Assembly (NCBI GenBank): GCA_027451425.1
Contig: DAIDJH010000092.1
Span: forward strand, 295 to 7,052
Direction: 5' to 3'
DNA length: 6,758 nucleotides
DNA from: Bdellovibrionales bacterium
Lineage (GTDB): Bacteria > Bdellovibrionota > Bdellovibrionia > Bdellovibrionales > UBA1609
Shown here: positions 1 to 5,470 of the stretch, in pieces
Position numbering within the stretch: the first letter of the stretch is position 1
How the letters are laid out: every line of letters starts with the position of its first letter
The notes under the pieces: model-generated
The model's database searches: none
Told to the model about the DNA's origin: nothing
What the model saw: only the letters and a program-made list of their open reading frames with translations
Program-made: the position numbers and the translations under genes

Positions 1-375
1 GTACGTGACGTCGAGTTCATGACCGTTGAGCGATTTGGCCACGGTGAAGTCGAGTGCGTGATGCGTCACAGGCAGGATCTCGCCAGTCGGTAGTTGACGT
101 GCGTTCACCGCTACGAAGGCCCGGGCTGGCACGCGCAACGTCGATCCCTCGATCGTCGGCGTGGTCACCGCGAGATAGGGGTGGAAACCCAAACCGAAAG
201 GGATCGCCACTTCGTCGAGATTCTTGATCGTCGTCGTCACGGTCAAGCCCATCGAACCGAGGTGGTACGCCACCTCGATCGACGAGGCGAAGGGGTACGC
301 CGGCGTGGGGTGCAAGAGCAGCGACAGCGCGCAGCGGTTCTGATTCACCGATTCCACTCGAAAGGGTCGGTATTC
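1..375 (-). CDS. Aldose 1-epimerase (mutarotase) family protein, internal fragment
   Basis: Read on the minus strand, this frame is open from the junction to the window edge and gives about 125 residues of a galactose-mutarotase-like fold. Visible landmarks in order are RPFRVES, HPTPAYPF, a YHLGSMGLTVTTTIKN strand pair, PFGLGFHPYL and TGEILPVTHHALDF. The pattern YPF...Y.L...GL.V...N....PFG.G.HPY is characteristic of the aldose 1-epimerase family, which interconverts alpha and beta anomers of sugars. The His of FHPY is the likely catalytic His; the catalytic Glu would lie beyond the left edge. The family is usually about 290-340 residues, so both ends are missing: the C-terminus lies off the window and the N-terminus is lost at the join with the helicase gene. 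The DNA is clearly GC-richer than the neighbouring genes. Family assignment is fairly sure; whether this piece belongs beside the rest of the window is doubtful. Confidence 0.7.
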
Positions 376-1112
376 CGGTGTTTTTGGGCGAGAAGCCTCA
401 CGATGAGATACTGGATGTGGTTTGTATCTTGGTATTCGTCCACGAGCACGTAATGAAATTTATTTTGATAGGCTTCTAAAACTTCAGGGTGTTTTTGCAA
501 AATCGCATGGGTTTTAAGAAGCAAATCGTCAAAATCGACAGCATTCGCACGCTTCATTTCATCTTCGTAGATGCGATAGATTTCGTGAGTGGTGTCGTCC
601 ATGCGAAAAAAGGCGCTCTGCGCGACACGATCGGGGGTGAGCCCTAGCATTTTCGCCTGGCCAAGTGAATGCCGAATGGCGCGAGGCACATAAACCTTGT
701 CGTTGAGGTTGAGATCCGTACAAATGCGTTTGATGAGGCTTAACTGATCGCTGTCATCGTAAATCACAAAAAACGGCTGATAACCCAACCGATGAATTTC
801 TTCGCGCAAAAATCGTGCGCAAAACGAGTGAAATGTCGAAATCCACATCTCCTCGTGGAGGGGCACCCCCGACTCGTGCAGTAAGCGTTCGATTCGGGCG
901 CCCATTTCGCGGGCCGCCTTGTTGGTGAAGGTAACCGCGAGGATTTGGCCGGGCGTCGCTTCGCCCTGCAAAATAAGGTTTGTAACTCGGTAAGTGAGTA
1001 CACGGGTTTTACCCGAGCCAGCTCCCGCCAGAATCAATAACGGCCCTGACAGCGTGGTTACGGCTTCGAGTTGCGGAGGATTCAAGTTTTTCAGGAATTG
1101 GTCTTGCTTCAT
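345..1112 (-). pseudogene. UvrD/PcrA-type DNA helicase, truncated N-terminal part
   Basis: This is the N-terminal 255 codons of a superfamily 1A 3'-5' DNA helicase, which unwinds DNA in repair and replication restart. Visible motifs: Q-motif region NPPQLEAV (11-18), Walker A AGAGSGKT (29-36, Lys35), motif Ia AVTFTNKAAREM (59-70), motif Ib ISTFHSFCARFL (91-102), VDFDDLL (192-198), and motif II/Walker B VDEYQDT (224-230). The full family is about 650-750 residues. Here homology stops at about residue 247, just before motif III, and eight unrelated residues lead to a stop. Motifs III-VI and domains 2A/2B are absent, so this product could not be a working helicase. The ATG at 1112 places LNPPQ at the usual distance from the N-terminus, although no strong Shine-Dalgarno is visible. 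UvrD, PcrA and Rep cannot be separated on this part, so no symbol is given. If the junction near 370 is an assembly error, the real gene is intact. Confidence 0.85.
365..380. other. Junction between helicase and epimerase coding sequence
   Basis: On the minus strand, helicase homology runs through LLAQKHRN (last codons at about 372-380). It then changes to DPFEWNR and a stop at 345-347, in place of the VVGDDDQSIY-type motif III expected next. Just past the same bases a different frame becomes recognisable as aldose 1-epimerase (YRPFRVES). Base composition also shifts here from GC-rich to AT-richer. The break can be placed only to within about 10 bases. It could be an assembly chimera or a real recombination or deletion; the sequence alone does not decide. 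Confidence 0.65.
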
Positions 1113-1158
1113 TTTCGACTTGATTTTTAAACGGATTTCGAAGACAAGAAAAGCTTTT

Positions 1159-1164
1159 AGGAGA
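1159..1164 (+). promoter_or_regulatory. rpsN ribosome binding site
   Basis: AGGAGA lies six bases before the ATG at 1171 and fixes the start of S14 at the residue where homology begins. No convincing -35/-10 pair is visible in the 58-base gap between the divergent helicase and rpsN starts. Confidence 0.75.
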
Positions 1165-1170
1165 GATCGG

Positions 1171-1476
1171 ATGGCAAAACTCAGCTCAATTCACAAAAAT
1201 CTTCGCCGGCTTGAAAAATCCACGAAGCATTGGAAGGCTCGCCGCGAGTTACGGGAGAAATCGTTGGATCCGAAATTGTCGGATGTCGAGCGCGAGGCGG
1301 CGTTTTTGAAATTGCAGAAAATGCCACGAAACGGCTCTCCAAGCCGCGTAATTACTCGTTGCGCGATCACGGGCCGTCCGCGCGGTAATTTGTCGAAATT
1401 TGGCCTGTGCCGGATCAAATTTCGCGAATTGGCTTTGGCGGGTAAAATCCCCGGTGTCACCAAGGCTTCTTGGTAA
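1171..1476 (+). CDS. rpsN: 30S ribosomal protein S14 (long, zinc-independent type)
   Basis: Encodes 101 residues, the same length as E. coli S14, a small-subunit head protein. Recognisable stretches are the N-terminal [19 protein letters not shown] (48-59), [13 protein letters not shown] (67-79), RIKFRELA (81-88) and the terminal KASW. The ATG at 1171 is chosen because the S14 homology begins there and AGGAGA (1159-1164) sits six bases upstream; the open frame further upstream overlaps the helicase gene and is not S14-like. In the zinc-binding short form four cysteines lie in two CxxC pairs. Here Cys64 and Cys80 remain, but the partners are Thr67 and Lys83, so a normal zinc site cannot form. 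The gene stands alone rather than in a ribosomal-protein (spc) operon, transcribed away from the helicase fragment and towards the SPOR gene. It may be a second, zinc-independent S14 copy or simply a relocated single copy. Confidence 0.95.
   Translation: MAKLSSIHKNLRRLEKSTKHWKARRELREKSLDPKLSDVEREAAFLKLQKMPRNGSPSRVITRCAITGRPRGNLSKFGLCRIKFRELALAGKIPGVTKASW
1459..1474. terminator. Possible hairpin between convergent rpsN and SPOR genes
   Basis: ACCAAG, loop GCTT, then CTTGGT form a perfect six-base-pair stem spanning the last codons and stop of rpsN; the convergent SPOR gene stops 12 bases further on. A shared transcription end is expected in such a short convergent gap. Neither strand has a T-run directly after the stem, so an intrinsic terminator is weakly supported and the repeat may be a by-product of the conserved KASW codons. 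Confidence 0.3.
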
Positions 1477-1485
1477 CCCGCTGAA

Positions 1486-2259
1486 TTACTTCACAATTTT
1501 TTGAACGATCGCAGAGGCCACCGCTTTTGTGGCGAGTAGCTCGGTTCGGTAATCGACTGCAGCTTTTTGGTCTGAGAAAAGGCCGATGCTTACGCGGTAC
1601 CATTTACGTCCATGCACAGCTGCAGGAACATAAAATGCGCTATAGCCTTTTTTTGTAAGGGCCGTTGCATGCATTTTGGCTTCTTTTTCAGTTGCGTATG
1701 AGGCAACCTGCACGGTGTATTTACCGACAGTGCTTGTGGCGACTGCGGGCAGCGCAACTGGCCGCTTCACGACTTTTATGTCTTTAGTTGGAGCCATATC
1801 GTGAGCCACGCGGTCTGCCGCAGCGGCCGCTTGGTCATCGGGAGCCTTGACTGATGCCATGTCGCGGCCGTCGGCTTTGGTTCGGCGCGTGTAGCCATTC
1901 ATATTGTCGGATGGCCCTCCACCATTATTTTTAGGCGTGTTACCGGCTTGTGCAGCGGCTGTGCCATCAACGCTGGCGGGCTTTCGCTGTTGAGCTTTAA
2001 TAAACTCTTGCGACAGGCTCTCGGTTTGTTGGTCGGTAATTGGTTTCGTCGCGGGGTCTGCGGCAACAGCTGTGGAATCATTGGTTGCCACTTGTGAGCG
2101 TCCATTAAAATCGGATTCAAGCGATGCCCGGCGATAGTCACTATCGCTTACCTGTTTGCCGACGTATGTTCCAACCGAAAACGAGAGCAGTGAAACAAAG
2201 AATATTAAAACCAGTTTGAAAATCGTGTCGGCTTTTGATCCGTTATTTGAATTGGACAT
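1486..2259 (-). CDS. Membrane-anchored SPOR-domain protein (FtsN/DedD-like)
   Basis: Encodes 257 residues from the ATG at 2259, preceded by a GGGGGTAA purine stretch. The frame stays open upstream, but that part runs antisense through the phosphatase gene and lacks sense as protein. Layout: a short cytoplasmic tail, one membrane helix at about 12-33 (FKLVLIFFVSLLSFSVGTYV), a low-complexity periplasmic linker rich in Ala, Asp, Lys and Gln (about 35-175), and a C-terminal SPOR domain at about 179-256. SPOR signatures are YTVQVASYATEKEA, LTKKGYSAFYV and WYRVSIGLFSD. SPOR domains bind denuded glycan strands of septal peptidoglycan, so a role in cell division or envelope remodelling is likely. The topology matches FtsN and DedD, but SPOR proteins are many and the linker carries no diagnostic motif, so no symbol is assigned. 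It is convergent with rpsN and divergent from the phosphatase gene. Confidence 0.9.
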   Translation of the reverse strand: MSNSNNGSKADTIFKLVLIFFVSLLSFSVGTYVGKQVSDSDYRRASLESDFNGRSQVATNDSTAVAADPATKPITDQQTESLSQEFIKAQQRKPASVDGTAAAQAGNTPKNNGGGPSDNMNGYTRRTKADGRDMASVKAPDDQAAAAADRVAHDMAPTKDIKVVKRPVALPAVATSTVGKYTVQVASYATEKEAKMHATALTKKGYSAFYVPAAVHGRKWYRVSIGLFSDQKAAVDYRTELLATKAVASAIVQKIVK

Positions 2260-2307
2260 TTTCTTACCCCCGAGGAATTTTTTTTGCTCGCAAGAGCGTA
2301 TTTTCTT

Positions 2308-2337
2308 ATGGTACCGGCAATCACCAACTTGGGTCAA
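2308..2337 (-). promoter_or_regulatory. Possible sigma-70-type promoter for the SPOR gene
   Basis: On the minus strand TTGACC (2332-2337) and TACCAT (2308-2313) are separated by 18 bases, about 50 bases before the SPOR start codon. The match is five of six for -35 and four of six for -10. It lies in the divergent gap shared with the phosphatase gene. This is pattern matching only. Confidence 0.35.
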
Positions 2338-2376
2338 ATCTTGACAAAAGGCCGTGAGGCGTTGACCTTTCCGTCC

Positions 2377-3192
2377 ATGATCGACATCGACAAAGCTCTT
2401 CGCTCGGCCAAAGAGGCCGCAAAAATCGGCCGAGAAGTGATCCTTTCTCATTTTGGACGTTTGCATGACGTGCAAGAAAAGGATCAGGCTGGTCTTGTCT
2501 CCGAAGCCGATCGCGAAAGTGAAGTGGCCATTACCCAATATCTGAGACGAGAGCACCCGGAGTTTTGGGTGCTTGGAGAAGAAGAGAGTTTTATAAAACA
2601 CGGCTTTGGCCCAGTCGAAGTTCTTCGTCATTCGGGCGTCTGGCTAGTGGACCCGCTCGACGGTACAACTAATTATGTTCATCGCCTGCCATTTTTTTGC
2701 GTAAGCATAGGGCTCATGTTCCAAAACGAAATGCAGGTGGGGGTCATCGACGTCCCCGTTCTCAAGAAAGTCTATTGGGCGGCGAAGGACCGTGGCGCTT
2801 TTGTTAACGATGAACCGATCCGCGTAAGTGAACACGACAAATTGCGTGAATCACTGCTGGCGACGGGGTTCTCTAACTACAATCAGGGCGCGCTTAAAAC
2901 TCAGCTGGAGATATTCGGCGATCTTGTGGGAGAGGCGCGAGGTATCCGTCGTGCGGGGTCTGCAGCGATGGATCTCTGCTGGGTCGCTGAAGGAGTGTTC
3001 GATGGCTACTGGGAAGGTAATCTCAAACCATGGGATACGGCGGCCGGAGCGCTGATCGTGAAAGAGGCTGGTGGAATTGTGACATCGTACGATGGTCGAG
3101 GGTACGATCCCTTCGATTCGAGTTTGGTTGCGGCCAACCCGCGACTTCATCCAACATTGAAAAATAGAATCAGCGAGCGCTGGAATAAATGA
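2377..3192 (+). CDS. Inositol-1-monophosphatase family protein (SuhB-like)
   Basis: From the ATG at 2377 this is 271 residues, close to E. coli SuhB (267). The family are Mg2+-dependent, Li+-sensitive phosphatases acting on inositol phosphates and related sugar or nucleotide phosphates. Visible motifs: the metal-ligand glutamates in LGEEES (66-71), motif A DPLDGTTN (92-99, with Asp92 and Asp95 as ligands), RRAGSAAMDL (191-200), and motif B WDTAAG (219-224, with Asp220), followed by EAGG. All expected catalytic residues are present, so the enzyme should be active. The start is uncertain: the frame is open upstream with ATGs at 2284 and 2308, but family homology begins about MIDIDKALRSAKEA, which favours 2377. 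The only purine-rich stretch (GTGAGG, 2354-2359) is rather far from that ATG. The true substrate cannot be told from sequence; the paralogue CysQ and fructose-bisphosphatase activities also occur in this fold. It precedes the flagellar operon but is separated by its promoter region. Confidence 0.92.
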   Translation: MIDIDKALRSAKEAAKIGREVILSHFGRLHDVQEKDQAGLVSEADRESEVAITQYLRREHPEFWVLGEEESFIKHGFGPVEVLRHSGVWLVDPLDGTTNYVHRLPFFCVSIGLMFQNEMQVGVIDVPVLKKVYWAAKDRGAFVNDEPIRVSEHDKLRESLLATGFSNYNQGALKTQLEIFGDLVGEARGIRRAGSAAMDLCWVAEGVFDGYWEGNLKPWDTAAGALIVKEAGGIVTSYDGRGYDPFDSSLVAANPRLHPTLKNRISERWNK

Positions 3193-3253
3193 GTCACGCA
3201 TAAGGTCTCGTCCTGGGTCCTGTCAAAAAATAAGGGACTTAGGGATGCTGATT

Positions 3254-3281
3254 GCCAAATTTCTTCCAGGCAAAATTTGCC
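3254..3281. promoter_or_regulatory. Possible activator-binding repeats upstream of the fliL promoter
   Basis: GCCAAATTT (3254-3262) and GCAAAATTT (3270-3278) are near-identical direct repeats 16 bases apart. The second lies in GGCAAAATTTGCC (3269-3281), a perfect 6+1+6 palindrome. They sit roughly 80-105 bases before the start of transcription predicted from the sigma-54 element, which is where enhancer-binding activators of sigma-54 usually bind. No regulator can be named; this is inference from position and symmetry. Confidence 0.4.
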
Positions 3282-3333
3282 GACGTGACGAAAAACTCAG
3301 TCTTTTTGCGCTCGACCTCAAATAAAGTCCTGT

Positions 3334-3349
3334 TGGCATTCGAGTTGCT
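3334..3349 (+). promoter_or_regulatory. Sigma-54 (-24/-12) promoter of the fliL operon
   Basis: TGGCATTCGAGTTGCT matches the sigma-54 consensus TGGCAY-N5-TTGCW, with GG (3335-3336) and GC (3347-3348) exactly ten bases apart as required. Transcription would start near 3360, leaving a leader of about 113 bases before the fliL start. Sigma-54 control of flagellar structural operons is well known in several bacteria (Vibrio, Pseudomonas, Campylobacter), which makes the site biologically sensible. No competing -35/-10 pair is evident in the gap. Confidence 0.7.
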
Positions 3350-3368
3350 CTTCATGAACGTGAGGCGA

Positions 3369-3403
3369 AGTGCGCGTGTCCGTTTTTGGACCAACGGCGC
3401 ACT
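3369..3403 (+). promoter_or_regulatory. Hairpin in the fliL leader
   Basis: AGTGCGC (3369-3375) pairs perfectly with GCGCACT (3397-3403), and inside it GTCC (3378-3381) pairs with GGAC (3388-3391) around a T-rich loop. The structure would lie about ten bases into the predicted transcript. It is not followed by a T-run, so it is unlikely to be a terminator; it could stabilise the mRNA or serve as a regulatory element. Confidence 0.45.
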
Positions 3404-3420
3404 CGAACAGCGCGAAGTAG

Positions 3421-3443
3421 CGCAAGGCTTACTAGCCTGAGCG
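3421..3443 (+). promoter_or_regulatory. Second small hairpin in the fliL leader
   Basis: AGGCT (3425-3429) and AGCCT (3434-3438) pair around a four-base loop, and outer CGC (3421-3423) and GCG (3441-3443) extend the stem across a small internal loop. It lies about 30 bases before the fliL start codon. Confidence 0.35.
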
Positions 3444-3461
3444 ACACTATCGCCTACGGGT

Positions 3462-3467
3462 AGGGGG
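3462..3467 (+). promoter_or_regulatory. fliL ribosome binding site before a GTG start
   Basis: AGGGGG sits five bases before the GTG at 3473 and is the main reason for choosing that codon. Part of it can pair with upstream CCTA (3453-3456, with TAGG 3461-3464), so access by the ribosome may be reduced. Confidence 0.7.
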
Positions 3468-3472
3468 CAACT

Positions 3473-4009
3473 GTGGCGGAACAAAAAGCGCCGGAATCAG
3501 CGGCGGCACCAGCGGCGGCACCATCTTCTTCTGGTGGTAAGCCGATATTATTTATCGCGCTGGCAATTATTAATATGTTGGTCGTGGCCGGAGTTGGCGC
3601 GATGATTTATCTCAATAAAAAGAAACAAGCGGCCAAGCCGACGATTGATCAAGTGATTCAAGGCGAGGCGGCCGAGCAGAAGCAAGAACAAGAAAACCCT
3701 GAATTTATAGGTAACCTCGTCCCGCTCGACACCTTTCTTGTCAACCTTGCCGGTAGCCGCGGGCAAAAACTTGTTAAGGTCGATATGGAGCTTGAGGTGA
3801 GCAACGATTCGGTTGAAAAAGAGATTGAAGCCATCAAGCCGAAAATCCGCGACATCATCATTATCATTCTTTCATCGAAAACTTACGCGGAAGTTGCGAC
3901 AGAAGACGGCAAAAATGCCCTTCGCAACGAAATTCGAGATAAAGTGAATTTGTTTTTAACAAAGGGCCGGATTAAGCGCGTGTACTTTACTGAATTCATT
4001 TATAACTAG
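3473..4009 (+). CDS. fliL: Flagellar basal body-associated protein FliL
   Basis: Encodes 178 residues from a GTG with a good ribosome binding site. Layout: an Ala/Pro-rich cytoplasmic N-terminus (1-22), one membrane helix at about 25-47 (ILFIALAIINMLVVAGVGAMIYL), a basic/Gln-rich stretch, and a periplasmic FliL domain from about 80 on. Typical features are FIGNLVPLDTFLVNLAG (78-94), the acidic strand KVDMELEVS, the helix carrying KPKIRDIIIIILSSKTY, and the C-terminal LFLTKGRIKRVYFTEFI. FliL is an inner-membrane protein that surrounds the MotAB stator units and supports torque and motor stability. It is the first gene of the operon behind the sigma-54 element and its stop overlaps the ribosome binding site of fliM. 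The N-terminal Ala/Pro stretch contains a tandem 12-base repeat. Confidence 0.95.
   Translation: MAEQKAPESAAAPAAAPSSSGGKPILFIALAIINMLVVAGVGAMIYLNKKKQAAKPTIDQVIQGEAAEQKQEQENPEFIGNLVPLDTFLVNLAGSRGQKLVKVDMELEVSNDSVEKEIEAIKPKIRDIIIIILSSKTYAEVATEDGKNALRNEIRDKVNLFLTKGRIKRVYFTEFIYN
3500..3523 (+). repeat. Tandem 12-base repeat inside fliL
   Basis: GCGGCGGCACCA occurs twice in direct succession and in frame, coding AAAPAAAP in the cytoplasmic N-terminus of FliL. A slipped-strand duplication would explain it; length change there should be tolerated. Confidence 0.7.
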
Positions 4010-4018
4010 GGGTGAAGG

Positions 4019-5041
4019 ATGAGCCAGGTTTTATCGCAAAGTGAAGTCGACGCGCTTCTCGCTGCGGTTTCAGAAGGTGAAATCGCGTCGCCAGATGCGA
4101 ATGCCGCGGGGACGGGTGCCGTCGCTGCCGCGAGCGGCCCTGACGGTAAAAAAGACGATCGCATTGTTGTTTCTTACGACCTCACAAGCCAGGACCGGAT
4201 CATTCGGGGGAGACTCCCGCAGCTTGAGGTCATTTATGAAAAATTCATGCGATCGTTTCGCGTTTCTCTCTCATCAGCCCTTCGAAAAATCGCCACGCTC
4301 AACCATGCCAGCACCGATTTTTTGAAGTTCGGCGAATTTATCAACACCCAGCCCATGCCGACATGCATGAGCGTATTGCGGTTCAACGCGCTTCGCGGGT
4401 CAGTATTGTTTGTCGTAGAATCAAAACTCGCATACGCGCTTGTCGATAATTTTTTCGGAGGGGCGGACCGACCCTACACCAAGACCGAAGGCAAGGATTT
4501 TACGGCGATCGAGCTGCAAATTATTCGCAAAGTCGTGGATCTCGCCATCGGCGATCTCGAAGAAGCGTGGGGTTCTGTTGAAAAAATCGACTGTTCGTTT
4601 GTGCGTACCGAAATCAATCCCCAGTTCGTCGGTATAGTCCCGCCGACTGACATTGTGATCGCGTCGACATTCGACGTGGAGTTAGAAAACGCGAACGGCA
4701 TCATTACGCTTGTCATCCCTTATTCAACGATTGAGCCGATTAAACAGAAGTTGCAATCCGGTTTTCAAGTTGAGTCGGATCAAACTGATAAGAAAATTTG
4801 GTCAGCAACAATTATTGAGCAATTGCTGGGGACCGAAGTGGAAGTCAAAGTTGACCTTGGTGAGACGGAAGTTTCGATGGGTGAACTTTTAGAGATGAAA
4901 GTCGGCGACGTCGTTTCTCTCAATCAAGATGCGACGGGTGAATTTGACGTGCAGATAGAGGGGATTCGCAAATTTAAATCGTACTATGGTATTCACCACG
5001 GTTCCGTCGCGGTGCAAATCACGCGACCGGTGGTGAAGTAG
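4019..5041 (+). CDS. fliM: Flagellar motor switch protein FliM
   Basis: Encodes 340 residues. The N-terminal LSQSEVDALLAAV (5-17) is the conserved CheY-P-binding segment, joined by an Ala/Gly-rich linker (about 20-45) to the middle CheC-like domain (about 50-240) and a C-terminal SpoA/FliN-like domain (about 255-335). Conserved features include DLTSQDRIIRGRLPQLE (54-70), NFFGGADRPY (144-153), EGKDFTAIE (157-165) and LVIPYSTIEPIKQKL (231-245). FliM forms the middle of the C-ring, binds FliG and FliN, and turns CheY-P binding into a switch of rotation direction; the CheY segment implies chemotactic control. The loop normally read as GGxG in FliM is GGAD here (147-150). AGGGG (4008-4012), overlapping the fliL stop, is the likely ribosome binding site, nine bases separate the two genes, and the start fits the family N-terminus. 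Confidence 0.97.
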   Translation: MSQVLSQSEVDALLAAVSEGEIASPDANAAGTGAVAAASGPDGKKDDRIVVSYDLTSQDRIIRGRLPQLEVIYEKFMRSFRVSLSSALRKIATLNHASTDFLKFGEFINTQPMPTCMSVLRFNALRGSVLFVVESKLAYALVDNFFGGADRPYTKTEGKDFTAIELQIIRKVVDLAIGDLEEAWGSVEKIDCSFVRTEINPQFVGIVPPTDIVIASTFDVELENANGIITLVIPYSTIEPIKQKLQSGFQVESDQTDKKIWSATIIEQLLGTEVEVKVDLGETEVSMGELLEMKVGDVVSLNQDATGEFDVQIEGIRKFKSYYGIHHGSVAVQITRPVVK

Positions 5042-5071
5042 GGCCGAGTGCAGCCGCTGTGCATGGGGCCC
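5041..5071 (+). other. Possible intercistronic hairpin between fliM and fliN
   Basis: GGGCC (5041-5045) can pair with GGCCC (5067-5071), enclosing TGCA repeats that add a few more pairs. It lies in the 60-base gap between fliM and fliN, the longest gap in the operon. No T-run follows, so read-through is expected; it may affect mRNA processing or the ratio of FliM to FliN. Confidence 0.3.
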
Positions 5072-5101
5072 ACCGGCAATGACGACTGAAAGGAGTCATA
5101 A

Positions 5102-5470
5102 ATGGCTGATGATCAAACCGCGAAAAACTTGGAAGAGGCGATAACCGAGGCGCCACCGCCCGCCGTGGCTCCACCGGCGGCAGTCTCCTCGAGCGAAGCG
5201 GCAAAGGCCGATCGGAAGTTGGATCTCATTCTTGATATCCCACTGAAGGTCACCGTCGAGCTCGGGCGAACAAAAATGGTTGTTAACGAGCTGCTGAACC
5301 TCGGCCAAGGCAGCGTTATTGAACTGCAAAAGTTGGCAGGTGAGCCGCTCGAAGTGCTTGTAAACAATAAGCTGGTGGCACGCGGCGAAGCGGTAGTCGT
5401 GAACGAAAAATTTGGCATTCGATTAACCGACATCATTTCGCAAACGGAGCGAGTGGAGCAACTTGGATGA
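5102..5470 (+). CDS. fliN: Flagellar motor switch protein FliN
   Basis: Encodes 122 residues: a variable acidic and Pro/Ala-rich N-terminus (1-38), then a SpoA domain (about 41-115). Core features are LDLILDIPLKVTVELGRTK (40-58), VNELLNLGQGSVIEL (61-75), EPLEVLVNNKLVARGEAVVV (81-100) and FGIRLTDI (104-111). Length and pattern fit standard FliN (E. coli 137). FliN, with FliM, builds the lower C-ring and provides a docking site for the FliH-FliI export ATPase complex. A strong ribosome binding site, AAAGGAG (5089-5095), lies six bases before the ATG, consistent with FliN being needed in more copies than FliM. Its stop overlaps the fliO start as ATGA, which suggests translational coupling. FliY, a longer relative with a CheC domain, is excluded by length. 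Confidence 0.97.
   Translation: MADDQTAKNLEEAITEAPPPAVAPPAAVSSSEAAKADRKLDLILDIPLKVTVELGRTKMVVNELLNLGQGSVIELQKLAGEPLEVLVNNKLVARGEAVVVNEKFGIRLTDIISQTERVEQLG

Noticed and set aside
94..453. Plus-strand Arg-rich frame of 119 codons
   Set aside because: The Arg-rich composition is what the reverse reading of GC-rich coding DNA gives, and the minus strand has clear epimerase and helicase homology across the same bases.
994..1170. Longer N-terminus for the S14 gene
   Set aside because: The frame is open, but the extension is antisense to the helicase gene, shows no S14 homology, and a proper ribosome binding site precedes the ATG at 1171.
1113..1170. Zur operator before the orphan rpsN
   Set aside because: I looked for an inverted repeat with ATAACATTTC-like halves and found none; only the short palindrome AAGCTT is present.
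2260..2631. N-terminal extension of the SPOR protein by 124 residues
   Set aside because: It is antisense to the phosphatase coding sequence, and the true N-terminus with its membrane helix begins at 2259.
3220..3240. Intrinsic terminator between the phosphatase and fliL
   Set aside because: On the minus strand TAAG-TCC-CTTA followed by TTTTTT looks superficially right, but it faces the wrong way for the phosphatase and the stem is only four AT-rich pairs.
3239..3484. Small frames on both strands in the gap before fliL
   Set aside because: Neither has a convincing ribosome binding site or recognisable protein features, and the stretch is better explained by the sigma-54 promoter and leader.
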